Assembly (NCBI RefSeq): GCF_900187455.1
Contig: NZ_FYDX01000014.1
Coordinates: forward strand, 1-64,000
Reading direction: 5' to 3'
Length of the DNA stretch: 64,000 nt
DNA from: Pseudomonas sp. Irchel 3E13
GTDB taxonomy: Bacteria > Pseudomonadota > Gammaproteobacteria > Pseudomonadales > Pseudomonadaceae
Below are positions 16,939 to 25,512 of this stretch, one piece after another (position 1 is the stretch's first letter; each line of letters opens with the position of its first letter). Position numbers and translations under genes: made by a program. The notes below the pieces were generated by a model. It had not been told where the DNA came from and did no database searches. It was given only the letters and a program-made list of their open reading frames with translations.

Positions 16939-18114
16939 ATGCGAATTACCCGCCCCCGAACGCTGCTTGTCCTGCTTGCCATCGTCCTCCTGGCCGTCGC
17001 GGCCTGGTTCGTCAGCGAGCGCCCGCGCGCCGTCAAGGCCACCCAGCCCACGGCCATTCCGGTCAGCGTGATCGCGGTCAAGCGCGAGGATGTGCCGCGC
17101 TACCTGAGCGCCATCGGCACCGTGCAGTCGCTGCACAGCGTGGTGATTCGTCCGCAAGTGGAAGGCGTACTGACCCGCATCGCCGTGCAGGAAGGCCAGA
17201 CCGTTCGCGAAGGCGACCTGCTGGCAACCCTCGACGACCGTGCCATTCGCGCCAGCCTCGATCAGGCCCGGGCCCAGCTCAAGCAGAGCCAGGCGCAGTT
17301 GCAGGTGGCCCAGGTGGACCTCAAGCGCTACCGCCTGCTCAGCGAAGACAACGGCATCTCGCGGCAGACCCTCGACCAGCAACAGGCGCTGGTCAACCAG
17401 CTCGACGCCAGCATCCTCGGCAACCAGGCGAGCATCGCCGCCGCCGAAGTGCAGTTGTCCTATACCCGGGTGCTGTCGCCGGTCAGTGGCCGGGTCGGCA
17501 TCCGCAATGTCGACGAGGGCAATCTGGTGCGCAGCAGCGACACCCAGGGCCTGTTCAGCGTGACCCGCATGGACCCGATCGCCGTGGAGTTCTCGGTCCC
17601 GCAACAATGGCTGCCGACCTTGCAACAACTGGTCGCCAGCAGCGAACCCGCGCCGATCAAGGCGTACCTGGAAGGCGATGGCGACAGCAGCGGCACCCTG
17701 CTCGGCGAAGGCCGGCTGAGCCTGATCGACAATCAGATCGCCGCTGGCACCGGCACCCTGCGGGCCAAGGCCACGTTCAGCAATGCCGACGCCCGCCTCT
17801 GGCCCGGCCAACTGGTCAGCCTGCGGGTGCAGACCGGCGTCGAGCGCGACGCGCTGGTGGTGCCGCCGGGCGTAGTGCGCCAGGGCGTGGACCAGCATTT
17901 CGTCTACCGCATCAGCGGCGACAAGGCCGAGGCCGTGCCGGTCAAGGTGCTCTACCAGGACAGCCGGCTTAACGTCATCAGCGGCGTGGACGTCAATGAC
18001 CGACTCGTCGCCGACGGCCAGTCGCGGCTCAAGCCCGGCGCCAGGGTGGAAGTGCTCGACGCCGCGCCGGCCGCAGAAAACGTCGCCCGCAGCGATGCGA
18101 GCGTGCAGCCATGA
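16939..18114 (+). CDS. mexM: RND efflux periplasmic adaptor (MexM-like)
   Basis: A 391-residue membrane fusion protein with an N-terminal hydrophobic anchor (about 8-25), a lipoyl half-motif near 70-100, a coiled-coil hairpin (about 105-150), and beta-barrel and membrane-proximal domains. It links an inner-membrane RND pump to an outer-membrane channel. The stop overlaps the start of the pump gene by four bases (ATGA). The order adaptor-pump-regulator-kinase without an outer-membrane gene matches P. aeruginosa PA1435-1438 (MexMN, which uses OprM). The symbol rests on that resemblance. Confidence 0.8.
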   Translation: MRITRPRTLLVLLAIVLLAVAAWFVSERPRAVKATQPTAIPVSVIAVKREDVPRYLSAIGTVQSLHSVVIRPQVEGVLTRIAVQEGQTVREGDLLATLDDRAIRASLDQARAQLKQSQAQLQVAQVDLKRYRLLSEDNGISRQTLDQQQALVNQLDASILGNQASIAAAEVQLSYTRVLSPVSGRVGIRNVDEGNLVRSSDTQGLFSVTRMDPIAVEFSVPQQWLPTLQQLVASSEPAPIKAYLEGDGDSSGTLLGEGRLSLIDNQIAAGTGTLRAKATFSNADARLWPGQLVSLRVQTGVERDALVVPPGVVRQGVDQHFVYRISGDKAEAVPVKVLYQDSRLNVISGVDVNDRLVADGQSRLKPGARVEVLDAAPAAENVARSDASVQP

Positions 18115-21100
18115 ACGCCGCGCTGCCCAATGGCCGCCGCGGCCTGTTCGGCTGGTGCATCGACCGCCCCATCGCGACCCTGTTGTTGACCTTCGCGTTG
18201 GTCCTGCTCGGCGTGGTGGCTTTCCCGCGGTTGCCGGTGGCGCCGTTGCCGGAAGCCGACTTCCCGACCATCCAGGTCAGCGCCCAGCTCCCCGGCGCCA
18301 GCCCGGAAACCATGGCCTCGTCGGTGGCGACGCCGCTGGAAGTGCAGTTCAGCGCCATACCCGGCATGACCCAGATGACCTCCAGCAGCGCACTGGGCTC
18401 CACCAGCCTGATCCTGCAATTCACCCTCGACAAAAACATCGACACCGCCGCCCAGGAAGTCCAGGCGGCGATCAATACCGCCGCCGCCAAACTGCCCCAG
18501 GACATGCCCAGCCCGCCGACCTGGCGCAAGGTCAACCCGGCCGACAGCCCGGTGCTGATCCTCACCATGTCCTCGGAACACATGCCGGCCAACGAGCTGA
18601 GCGACTACGCCGAAACCCTGCTGGCCCGGCAACTGAGCCAGATCGACGGCGTCGGCCTGGTCAACATCACCGGCCAGCAGCGCCCGGCGATCCGCGTGCA
18701 GGCGCAGCCGGAGAAACTCGCGGCCCTCGGCCTGACCCTCGCCGACCTGCGCCTGGCCATCCAGCAGACCAGCCTGAACCTGGCCAAGGGCGCGTTGTAT
18801 GGCGCAGACAGCGTGTCGACGCTCGCCACCAACGACCAGTTGTTCCACCCCGAGCAGTACGCGCAACTGATCGTTTCCTACCGCAACGGCGCGCCGGTCC
18901 AGCTCAAGGACGTGGCGCGGGTCATCAACGGCTCGGAGAACGCCTACGTCAAGGCCTGGTCCGGCGACCAGCAGGGCCTGAACCTGGTGGTGTTCCGCCA
19001 GCCCGGAGCGAACATCGTCGACACCGTGGACCGGGTCAACGAAGCGCTGCCGCGACTGGAAGAAATGCTGCCCGGCACGGTGCAGGTCTCGGTCCTGCAA
19101 GACCGTACCCAGACCATTCGCGCCTCGCTGCATGAAGTGGAAATGACCCTCGGCATCGCCGTGCTGCTGGTGATCGCGGTGATGGCGCTGTTCCTGCGCC
19201 AATGGTCAGCGACCTTGATCGTCTCGGCGGTGCTGGTTGTCTCGCTGATCGCCAGTTTCGCGTTGATGTACCTGTTCGGCTTCAGCCTGAACAACCTGAC
19301 CCTGGTGGCGATCGTCATTGCCGTGGGTTTCGTGGTGGACGACGCCATCGTCGTGGTGGAGAACATCCACCGTCATCTCGAAGCCGGCGACAGCCGCGTC
19401 GAAGCGGCGCTCAAGGGCGCGCGGGAAATCGGCTTCACCGTGGTGTCCATCAGCTTCTCGCTGGTGGCGGCGTTCATTCCGCTGCTGTTCATGGGCGGCG
19501 TGGTCGGCCGGCTGTTCAAGGAGTTCGCCCTGACCGCCACCAGCACCATCCTGATTTCCGTGCTGGTGTCGTTGACCCTGGCGCCCACCCTGTGCGCGCT
19601 GTTCATGAACGCGCCCACGCATGACACACCGCAGAAACCCGGCTTCGGCGAGCGCCTGCTGGCCGGCTACGAACGCTTGCTGGACAAGGCCCTGGCCCAC
19701 CAGAAAACCATGCTCGGCATCTTCGGCCTCAGCCTGGCACTGGCGGTGGCGGGTTACATCGCCATCCCCAAAGGTTTCTTCCCGGTGCAGGACACCGGTT
19801 TCGTGCTCGGCACCAGCGAGGCCGCCGCTGACATCTCCTACCCGGACATGGTCGCCAAGCACCTGGCGCTGGCCAAAATCGTCGAGGCCGATCCGGCGGT
19901 GCGCGCGTTCTCCCATTCCGTCGGCGTCACCGGCAGCAACCAGACCATCGCCAACGGCCGCTTCTGGATTTCCCTCAAGGACCCCGGCGACCGCGATGTC
20001 TCGGCCAGCGAATTCATCGACCGCCTGCGCCCGAAACTGGCCAAGGTGCCGGGGGTGGTGCTTTACCTGCGCGCCGGCCAGGACATCAACCTCAGTTCCG
20101 GCCCGAGCCGCAGCCAGTACCAGTACGTGCTCAAGAGCAACGACGGCCCGGCGCTGAACCTCTGGACCGAGCGCCTGACCGAGCGGCTGAAAGCCAACCC
20201 GGCGTTCCGCGACCTGTCCAACGACCTGCAACTGGGCGCCAGCGTCACCCGCATCGAAATCGACCGGCAGGCCGCGGCGCGCTTCGGCCTGACCACCACT
20301 GACATTGACCAGGCGCTCTACGACGCCTTCGGCCAGCGGCAAATCAGCGAGTTCCAGACCGAAACCAACCAGTACAAGGTCATCCTCGAATTGGACGCCC
20401 GCCAACGTGGCCGCGCCGAAAGCCTGAATTCCTTCTACCTGCGCTCGCCGCTGACCAGCGAAATGGTCCCGCTGGCCGCCGTGGCGAAAGTCGCCGCACC
20501 GAGCACCGGGCCGCTGTCCATCAGTCATGACGGGCTGTTCCCGGCCGCCAACCTGTCGTTCAACCTGGCGCCCGGCGTCGCCCTCGGCGATGCGGTGGCG
20601 ATCCTCGAACGGACCCAGCGCGAACTGGGCATGCCGGCCTCCATCAGCGGGTCGTTCCAGGGCGCGGCGCAGGCGTTCCAAAGTTCGCTGTCGAGCCAGC
20701 CCTGGCTGATCCTCGCCGCGCTGGTGGCGGTGTACATCATCCTCGGCGTGCTCTACGAGAGCTTCGTCCACCCGCTGACGATCATTTCCACCCTGCCCCC
20801 GGCCGGCCTCGGCGCCCTGGCGCTGCTGTGGCTGTGGGGCCAGGACTTCACCATCATGGGCCTGATCGGCGTGGTGCTGCTGATCGGTATCGTCAAGAAG
20901 AACGGCATCCTGCTGATCGACTTCGCCCTCGACGCCCAGCGCAACCAGGGCATGAGTCCCGAGGAGGCGATCCACACCGCCTGCCTGACGCGCTTCCGGC
21001 CCATCATGATGACCACCATCGCCGCCTTGCTCGGCGCCGTGCCGCTGATGCTCGGCGCCGGTGCCGGCGCCGAACTGCGCCAGCCGCTGGGCATCGCCGT

Positions 21101-21227
21101 GGTCGGCGGGCTGCTGGTCAGCCAGGCCCTGACACTGTTCACCACCCCGGTCATATACTTGGCCCTGGAGCGCCTGTTCCACCGGCGCCAGCGCGCTGCC
21201 GAAGCGCCCCGGCCAATTGCCCATTGA
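18111..21227 (+). CDS. mexN: RND efflux pump, inner-membrane transporter (MexN-like)
   Basis: A 1038-residue HAE1-type RND transporter with 12 transmembrane helices and two large periplasmic loops. The proton-relay aspartates in VGFVVDDAIVVVENIHRH are intact. It exports drugs or other amphiphiles using the proton motive force. It is translationally coupled to the adaptor. No outer-membrane factor gene follows, so it must borrow one, as MexMN does with OprM. Substrates are not readable from the sequence. Confidence 0.87.
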   Translation: MNAALPNGRRGLFGWCIDRPIATLLLTFALVLLGVVAFPRLPVAPLPEADFPTIQVSAQLPGASPETMASSVATPLEVQFSAIPGMTQMTSSSALGSTSLILQFTLDKNIDTAAQEVQAAINTAAAKLPQDMPSPPTWRKVNPADSPVLILTMSSEHMPANELSDYAETLLARQLSQIDGVGLVNITGQQRPAIRVQAQPEKLAALGLTLADLRLAIQQTSLNLAKGALYGADSVSTLATNDQLFHPEQYAQLIVSYRNGAPVQLKDVARVINGSENAYVKAWSGDQQGLNLVVFRQPGANIVDTVDRVNEALPRLEEMLPGTVQVSVLQDRTQTIRASLHEVEMTLGIAVLLVIAVMALFLRQWSATLIVSAVLVVSLIASFALMYLFGFSLNNLTLVAIVIAVGFVVDDAIVVVENIHRHLEAGDSRVEAALKGAREIGFTVVSISFSLVAAFIPLLFMGGVVGRLFKEFALTATSTILISVLVSLTLAPTLCALFMNAPTHDTPQKPGFGERLLAGYERLLDKALAHQKTMLGIFGLSLALAVAGYIAIPKGFFPVQDTGFVLGTSEAAADISYPDMVAKHLALAKIVEADPAVRAFSHSVGVTGSNQTIANGRFWISLKDPGDRDVSASEFIDRLRPKLAKVPGVVLYLRAGQDINLSSGPSRSQYQYVLKSNDGPALNLWTERLTERLKANPAFRDLSNDLQLGASVTRIEIDRQAAARFGLTTTDIDQALYDAFGQRQISEFQTETNQYKVILELDARQRGRAESLNSFYLRSPLTSEMVPLAAVAKVAAPSTGPLSISHDGLFPAANLSFNLAPGVALGDAVAILERTQRELGMPASISGSFQGAAQAFQSSLSSQPWLILAALVAVYIILGVLYESFVHPLTIISTLPPAGLGALALLWLWGQDFTIMGLIGVVLLIGIVKKNGILLIDFALDAQRNQGMSPEEAIHTACLTRFRPIMMTTIAALLGAVPLMLGAGAGAELRQPLGIAVVGGLLVSQALTLFTTPVIYLALERLFHRRQRAAEAPRPIAH

Positions 21228-21236
21228 GAGCCGACC

Positions 21237-21911
21237 ATGCGCGTGCTGATTATCGAAGACGAAGAAAAAACCGCCGACTACCTGCACCGCGGCCTGACCG
21301 AGCAGGGCTTCACCGTGGACCTGGCGCGGGACGGCATCGAGGGCCTGCACCTGGCGCTGGAGGGTGATTACTCGGTGATCGTCCTCGACGTCATGCTCCC
21401 CGGCCTCGACGGCTATGGCGTGTTGCGTGCGCTGCGAGCGCGCAAGCAGACCCCGGTGATCATGCTGACCGCCCGCGAACGCGTCGAAGACCGCATCCAC
21501 GGCCTGCGCGAAGGCGCCGACGACTACCTCGGCAAGCCGTTCTCCTTCCTCGAACTGGTGGCGCGTCTGCAAGCCCTGACCCGGCGCAGCGGCGGCCACG
21601 AACCGGTGCAGATCCAGGTCGCCGACCTCTGGGTCGACCTGATCAGCCGCAAGGCCAGCCGCGCCGGCCAACGCCTCGACCTGACCGCCAAGGAATTCTC
21701 GCTGCTCAGCGTGCTCGCCCGGCGCCAGGGCGAGATCCTGTCGAAGACGGCGATTGCCGAGCTGGTCTGGGACATCAATTTCGACAGCGACGCCAACGTC
21801 GTCGAAGTGGCGATCAAGCGCCTACGCGCCAAGCTCGACGGGCCGTTCGAAACCAAACTGCTGCACACCATCCGAGGCATGGGCTATGTCCTGGAAAACC
21901 GCGCGAACTAA
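21237..21911 (+). CDS. OmpR-family response regulator (heavy-metal CopR/CusR type)
   Basis: A 224-residue regulator with receiver domain (1-115; phospho-acceptor Asp51, acidic residues Glu7-Asp8-Glu9, conserved Lys in LGKPFS) and a winged-helix DNA-binding domain (about 125-220). The sequence is closest to the CopR/IrlR/CusR subgroup. It lies nine bases after the pump gene and overlaps the kinase gene by 26 bases, so all four genes form one operon. It probably controls that operon. Corresponds in position to P. aeruginosa PA1437. Confidence 0.9.
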   Translation: MRVLIIEDEEKTADYLHRGLTEQGFTVDLARDGIEGLHLALEGDYSVIVLDVMLPGLDGYGVLRALRARKQTPVIMLTARERVEDRIHGLREGADDYLGKPFSFLELVARLQALTRRSGGHEPVQIQVADLWVDLISRKASRAGQRLDLTAKEFSLLSVLARRQGEILSKTAIAELVWDINFDSDANVVEVAIKRLRAKLDGPFETKLLHTIRGMGYVLENRAN

Positions 21912-23268
21912 CTCCCTGGCGCTGCGCCTGAGCGCGCTGTTCACGCTGGTGGCGCTGCTGGTGTTCCTGCTGATCGGCTGGGCGCTGTACAAACAGGTGG
22001 ACCGCAGCCTCGACCTGCTGCCATCGGCCGAGCTGGAGGCGCGCTTCAGCGTGCTGGAGTCGAGCCTGATGCGCTTCGGCAACCCGGACCACTGGAGCAA
22101 GATGGTCCGCAAGCTCGACCAGCTCAGCGAGGAAGACCGGCGCATCCGCTTCTGGGCGGTCAGCAGCGACAGCCACTACGAATACGGCAACCCCGACGCG
22201 GTCATCCGCCGCGTCGCCGAAGGCAAACCGGGGATGCGCGACCTGTACCTGGCCGACAACCCCTTCCCGTACAAAGTGATGCTCAGCGAGCTGCCGGCGC
22301 TGGAGCAGCGCCCACCGCTGCGCTTTCTCATCGGTATCGACACCGAGACGTTCTGGCACACCCAGCACACCCTGCTGATTGCCCTGGTCAGCCTGGCGGT
22401 GGTGGGTGTCCTGCTGGCCTCGGTGCTGGGTTACTGGGTGGCGCGGATCGGCCTGCGACCGCTGCGCGAATTGTCCGCCGAAGCCCAGCAACTGGCGCCG
22501 CCGCGCCTTAGCGGTCGGCTGCGGGTTTCGGCGTTGCCGCCGGAGCTGGAGCAGTTCGCCCAGACCTTCAACGCCGCGCTGGAGCGGGTCGACCAGGCCT
22601 ACTCGCGGCTGGAAGCCTTCAACGCCGACGTCGCCCACGAACTGCGCTCGCCGCTGACCAACCTCATCGGCCAGACCCAGGTCGCCCTGACCCGCGGACG
22701 CAGCGCCGAGCACTACTTCGAAGTGCTGCAATCGAATCTGGAAGAACTGGAGCGGCTGCGCAGCATCATCAACGACATGCTGTTTCTCGCCAGCGCCGAC
22801 CAGGGCAGCAAGGCCACCGGACTGATCAGCACCTCGCTGGCCGAGGAAGTGGCGACCACCCTCGACTACCTCGACTACATCCTCGAAGACGCCCAGGTCC
22901 GGGTGGACGTGAACGGCGACGCCCAGGCACGCATCGAAAAGGCCCACCTGCGCCGCGCACTGATCAACCTGCTGAACAACGCGGTGCAGCACACCGAACC
23001 GGGCCAGGTGATCCATGTGGTTATCCACAGCGAAAACGACCAGGTACGCATCGCTGTCAGCAACCCCGGCCCGGCGATTGCCGACGAGCACCTGCCACGC
23101 TTGTTCGAACGCTTCTACCGGGTCGATGCCGCCCGCAGCAACAGCGGCAGCGGCAATCACGGCCTGGGTCTGGCCATCGTCAAGGCCATCGCCGTCATGC
23201 ACGGCGGCAGCGTCTTTGTCCGCAGCCAGGCGGGCGCCAACACCTTCGGCATTCTTCTCCCGGCCTGA
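21886..23268 (+). CDS. Sensor histidine kinase (heavy-metal sensor type)
   Basis: A 460-residue kinase with transmembrane helices at about 12-34 and 163-187 flanking a periplasmic sensor of about 125 residues, then HAMP. The dimerisation helix has phospho-acceptor His251 (VAHELRSPL), and the ATPase domain carries N, G1 (HGLGLAI) and F-type boxes. The ATG at 21886 is preferred; the frame open from 21754 lies wholly inside the regulator gene. It is the partner of the regulator at 21237. Despite the family name, the signal may be a drug or envelope stress rather than a metal. Confidence 0.88.
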   Translation: MSWKTARTNSLALRLSALFTLVALLVFLLIGWALYKQVDRSLDLLPSAELEARFSVLESSLMRFGNPDHWSKMVRKLDQLSEEDRRIRFWAVSSDSHYEYGNPDAVIRRVAEGKPGMRDLYLADNPFPYKVMLSELPALEQRPPLRFLIGIDTETFWHTQHTLLIALVSLAVVGVLLASVLGYWVARIGLRPLRELSAEAQQLAPPRLSGRLRVSALPPELEQFAQTFNAALERVDQAYSRLEAFNADVAHELRSPLTNLIGQTQVALTRGRSAEHYFEVLQSNLEELERLRSIINDMLFLASADQGSKATGLISTSLAEEVATTLDYLDYILEDAQVRVDVNGDAQARIEKAHLRRALINLLNNAVQHTEPGQVIHVVIHSENDQVRIAVSNPGPAIADEHLPRLFERFYRVDAARSNSGSGNHGLGLAIVKAIAVMHGGSVFVRSQAGANTFGILLPA

Positions 23269-23292
23269 GCTGACACGCTCTGGGCCGCGGCC

Positions 23293-23334
23293 TTTCAGGA
23301 CTGTTACTTTTTCCGCAACAGTCCATCTCTGAAA
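23293..23334. repeat. Imperfect nested inverted repeat after the kinase gene
   Basis: Inner arms GGACTGTT (23298-23305) and AACAGTCC (23317-23324) are perfect. Outer arms TTTCAG (23293-23298) and CTGAAA (23329-23334) also match. There is no T-run, so it is not a typical intrinsic terminator. It could be an operator for the small gene at 23414. Confidence 0.4.
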
Positions 23335-23413
23335 TACGGCTTTTTCGTTCGCTTCCTAACGATTAATTTAGCCGCACCAAATAGAGACTTGCTCTGCAAG
23401 AAGGTTGTTTGAA

Positions 23414-23638
23414 ATGTCCAACAGCATGGGTATTGCCAGCGTTTTCGTCCTGTCTTCCGTGTTGCTTTCCCCTCTGGCCATGGCTGAAGAATCCCAGGCC
23501 TTCGTCGCCCAGACCGCACGCCACCAGGCGACCCTGGAGCAGGCCCGCGAAGCGTTCGCCAAGCAACAGAACGACGCCGCGAAAGGCTCGGAACAGACCG
23601 CATCAAAGGTTGATTCGAGTGCCAGCAAAGAAAGCTGA
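23414..23638 (+). CDS. Small secreted protein of unknown function
   Basis: A 74-residue protein with a signal peptide (hydrophobic residues about 5-25, ending PLAMA) and a short helical, Gln/Ala/Ser-rich mature part without cysteines. The ATG at 23414 follows AAGAAGG at nine bases. A terminator follows, so it is monocistronic. I recognise no family; secretion or periplasmic location is inferred from the signal peptide only. Confidence 0.6.
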   Translation: MSNSMGIASVFVLSSVLLSPLAMAEESQAFVAQTARHQATLEQAREAFAKQQNDAAKGSEQTASKVDSSASKES

Positions 23639-23711
23639 GTCGCTGCTCGACGCTCCTGTTTCTCCCTCGACGTTCGCGCAGGCAGCGCATCTGCCCGCGC
23701 GCCTGTCGTTT

Positions 23712-23740
23712 AAAGCCGCTGCTTGTCAGCGGCTTTTTTT
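23712..23740 (+). terminator. Rho-independent terminator
   Basis: The 9-bp stem AAAGCCGCT/AGCGGCTTT (23712-23720 with 23728-23736) runs directly into a T-rich tail. It closes the small gene ending at 23638. Confidence 0.9.
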
Positions 23741-23842
23741 CGCCTGGTGAAAAGTACCGGAATACGGCCCGTTTCCAACAAGAAAAATACCGCTTCGCAG
23801 AATAAAAACTGCCGCCATCAGCACCTCAAGGAGTTCATCAAG

Positions 23843-25180
23843 GTGACCATTACCACGCGTTTGACCCCACTATTCGTTGCGTTAGCTGCAACGATGCCGT
23901 TCCACGCCCAGGCTGACGACGACAAGCCCGAAGGCTTCGTCGAAGGCGCCAGCCTCGATGTCCTCGCCCGCAACTACTACATGAGCCGCAACCAACTGCT
24001 GCCCGGCGTGCGCGACAACCGCGAATGGGGCCAGGGCTTCATCGGCACATTCGAATCCGGCTTCACCCAGGGCACCGTCGGCTTCGGCCTCGACGCCTAC
24101 GCCATGCTCGGCCTGAAACTCGACGGCGGTGGCGGCACTGCCGGGTCGAGCATCCTGCCGATCAACAGCCCGAGCAAAGACGGCTACGACTACGGCAAGG
24201 CGCCGGACGAGTTCTCCAGCGCCGGCGCCTCGGTGAAAGTCCGCGCGTTCGACACCGTGCTGCGGGCCGGCGACCTGTTCCTCACCAACCCGGTGATCGC
24301 CGGCGGTGAGACCCGCATGCTGCCGCAGACCTTCCGCGGCGTCAGCCTGACCAACACCAGCATCGACAACCTGATGCTCGAAGGCGGCCAGGCCAGCTTC
24401 ACCAAGCCGTACAACCAGAGCGGCCACCGCCGCATCGACACCTTCTACGGCTCGCTGCCAGACCACCGCGACAGCCGCCACCTGAACTGGGCCGGCGCGG
24501 TCTGGACCCCGGTCGAAGGCCTCAGCACCAGCGTCTACGCCGCCGAACTGAAGGACATCTGGAACCAGTACTACGTCAACCTCGACTACACCTGGCAGCT
24601 CAACGAGCTGGTCAGCCTCAATCCGGGCGTGAACTACTACCACACTCAGGACACCGGCAATGCCTTGCTGGGTGATATCGACAACAACACCTACAGTCTG
24701 CATTTCACGGTGAACGTCGGCTATCACGCGGTAACCGCGGTGTACCAGCGGGTCAACGGCAACACGCCGTTCGACTACATCAACCAGGGCGACAGCGTGT
24801 ACCTCGACAACTCGCAGATCTACTCGGACTTCAACGGCCCCAACGAGCGTTCGTGGAAGCTCAAGTACGCCTACGACTTCGCCGGCGTCGGCATTCCCGG
24901 CCTGACCACCGCCGTGTCTTACTCCAAGGGCGAGCTGGACCTGAGCAAAGCCGATGCCGACAGCAGCGGCTATGGCCGCTGGTACAGCGAAGACGGCAAG
25001 AATGCCCAGCACTGGGAACGCGATGTCGACCTGGCCTACGCCTTCCAGGAAGGCCAGCTCAAAGACCTCAGCGTGCGCCTGCGCTGGGCCAGCCATCGCG
25101 GCAGCCAGGGTTACTCGCATGTGGATAACGACATCGACGAGTACCGGGTGATCGTCGACTATCCGGTGAATATCTTCTGA
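23843..25180 (+). CDS. OprD-family outer-membrane porin
   Basis: A 445-residue protein with a signal peptide ending in AQA and OprD-family hallmarks: an early RNYYMSRN strand, the GFTQGTVGFGLDAYAMLGLKLDGG segment and the terminal aromatic residue (VNIF). These 18-strand channels take up small carboxylates, amino acids or peptides. The GTG at 23843 is chosen because AAGGAG lies nine bases before it and the signal peptide starts there; the frame upstream to 23723 reads through the preceding terminator. Substrate class (OccD or OccK) is not assigned. Confidence 0.92.
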   Translation: MTITTRLTPLFVALAATMPFHAQADDDKPEGFVEGASLDVLARNYYMSRNQLLPGVRDNREWGQGFIGTFESGFTQGTVGFGLDAYAMLGLKLDGGGGTAGSSILPINSPSKDGYDYGKAPDEFSSAGASVKVRAFDTVLRAGDLFLTNPVIAGGETRMLPQTFRGVSLTNTSIDNLMLEGGQASFTKPYNQSGHRRIDTFYGSLPDHRDSRHLNWAGAVWTPVEGLSTSVYAAELKDIWNQYYVNLDYTWQLNELVSLNPGVNYYHTQDTGNALLGDIDNNTYSLHFTVNVGYHAVTAVYQRVNGNTPFDYINQGDSVYLDNSQIYSDFNGPNERSWKLKYAYDFAGVGIPGLTTAVSYSKGELDLSKADADSSGYGRWYSEDGKNAQHWERDVDLAYAFQEGQLKDLSVRLRWASHRGSQGYSHVDNDIDEYRVIVDYPVNIF

Positions 25181-25211
25181 CCTGATGGCTGACGTTGGGT
25201 CTGTGTCGCGA

Positions 25212-25280
25212 CCATCGCGAGCAAGCTCGCTCCTACAGAGAGGCAGTGAACCCCTGTAGGAGCGAGCTTGCTCGCGATGG
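25212..25280. repeat. REP doublet (inverted pair)
   Basis: Two inverted REP units with 27-bp perfect arms (25212-25238 and 25254-25280) around a 15-base loop. The core is GAGCGAGCTTGCTCGC. It lies between the porin and the diguanylate cyclase genes. Confidence 0.9.
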
Positions 25281-25339
25281 CCGCAACGCAGGTCCAAAGA
25301 CTCACCCACGACCGCACATCTGCCTTGCGCACTAAATTC

Positions 25340-25368
25340 TTGTCCTACAATTCGCCCCCACCTAGAAT
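25340..25368 (+). promoter_or_regulatory. Sigma70-type promoter for the diguanylate cyclase
   Basis: TTGTCC (25340-25345), a 17-base spacer and TAGAAT (25363-25368) fit a housekeeping promoter. It would give a leader of about 140 bases before the ATG at 25513. The rest of the 332-base gap 25181-25512 holds the REP doublet and nothing else recognised. Confidence 0.45.
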
Positions 25369-25512
25369 ACCCGCCGCCGCGCAGCCCCCCTGTGCGCGGT
25401 TGTGATCGATTTCCATCGCCAGAACCCGTCCTCGGAACAGTCCAGACTGCTTCCGACGCCAGGTTCTACCCGTTTCCCGGCCCAACCTGACGGTCAGAAC
25501 ACCTTCGCGACC

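Noticed and set aside
19206..21671. 821-codon open frame antisense to mexN and the regulator gene
   Set aside because: It is a shadow of the strong third-position GC bias of the real genes. Its translation is Ala/Gly/His/Gln/Arg-rich low-complexity sequence with no recognisable domain.
25402..25512. GTG-started N-terminal extension of the diguanylate cyclase
   Set aside because: The extra 37 residues are polar and unlike the family. A start at 25513 directly before the first membrane segment is more likely.
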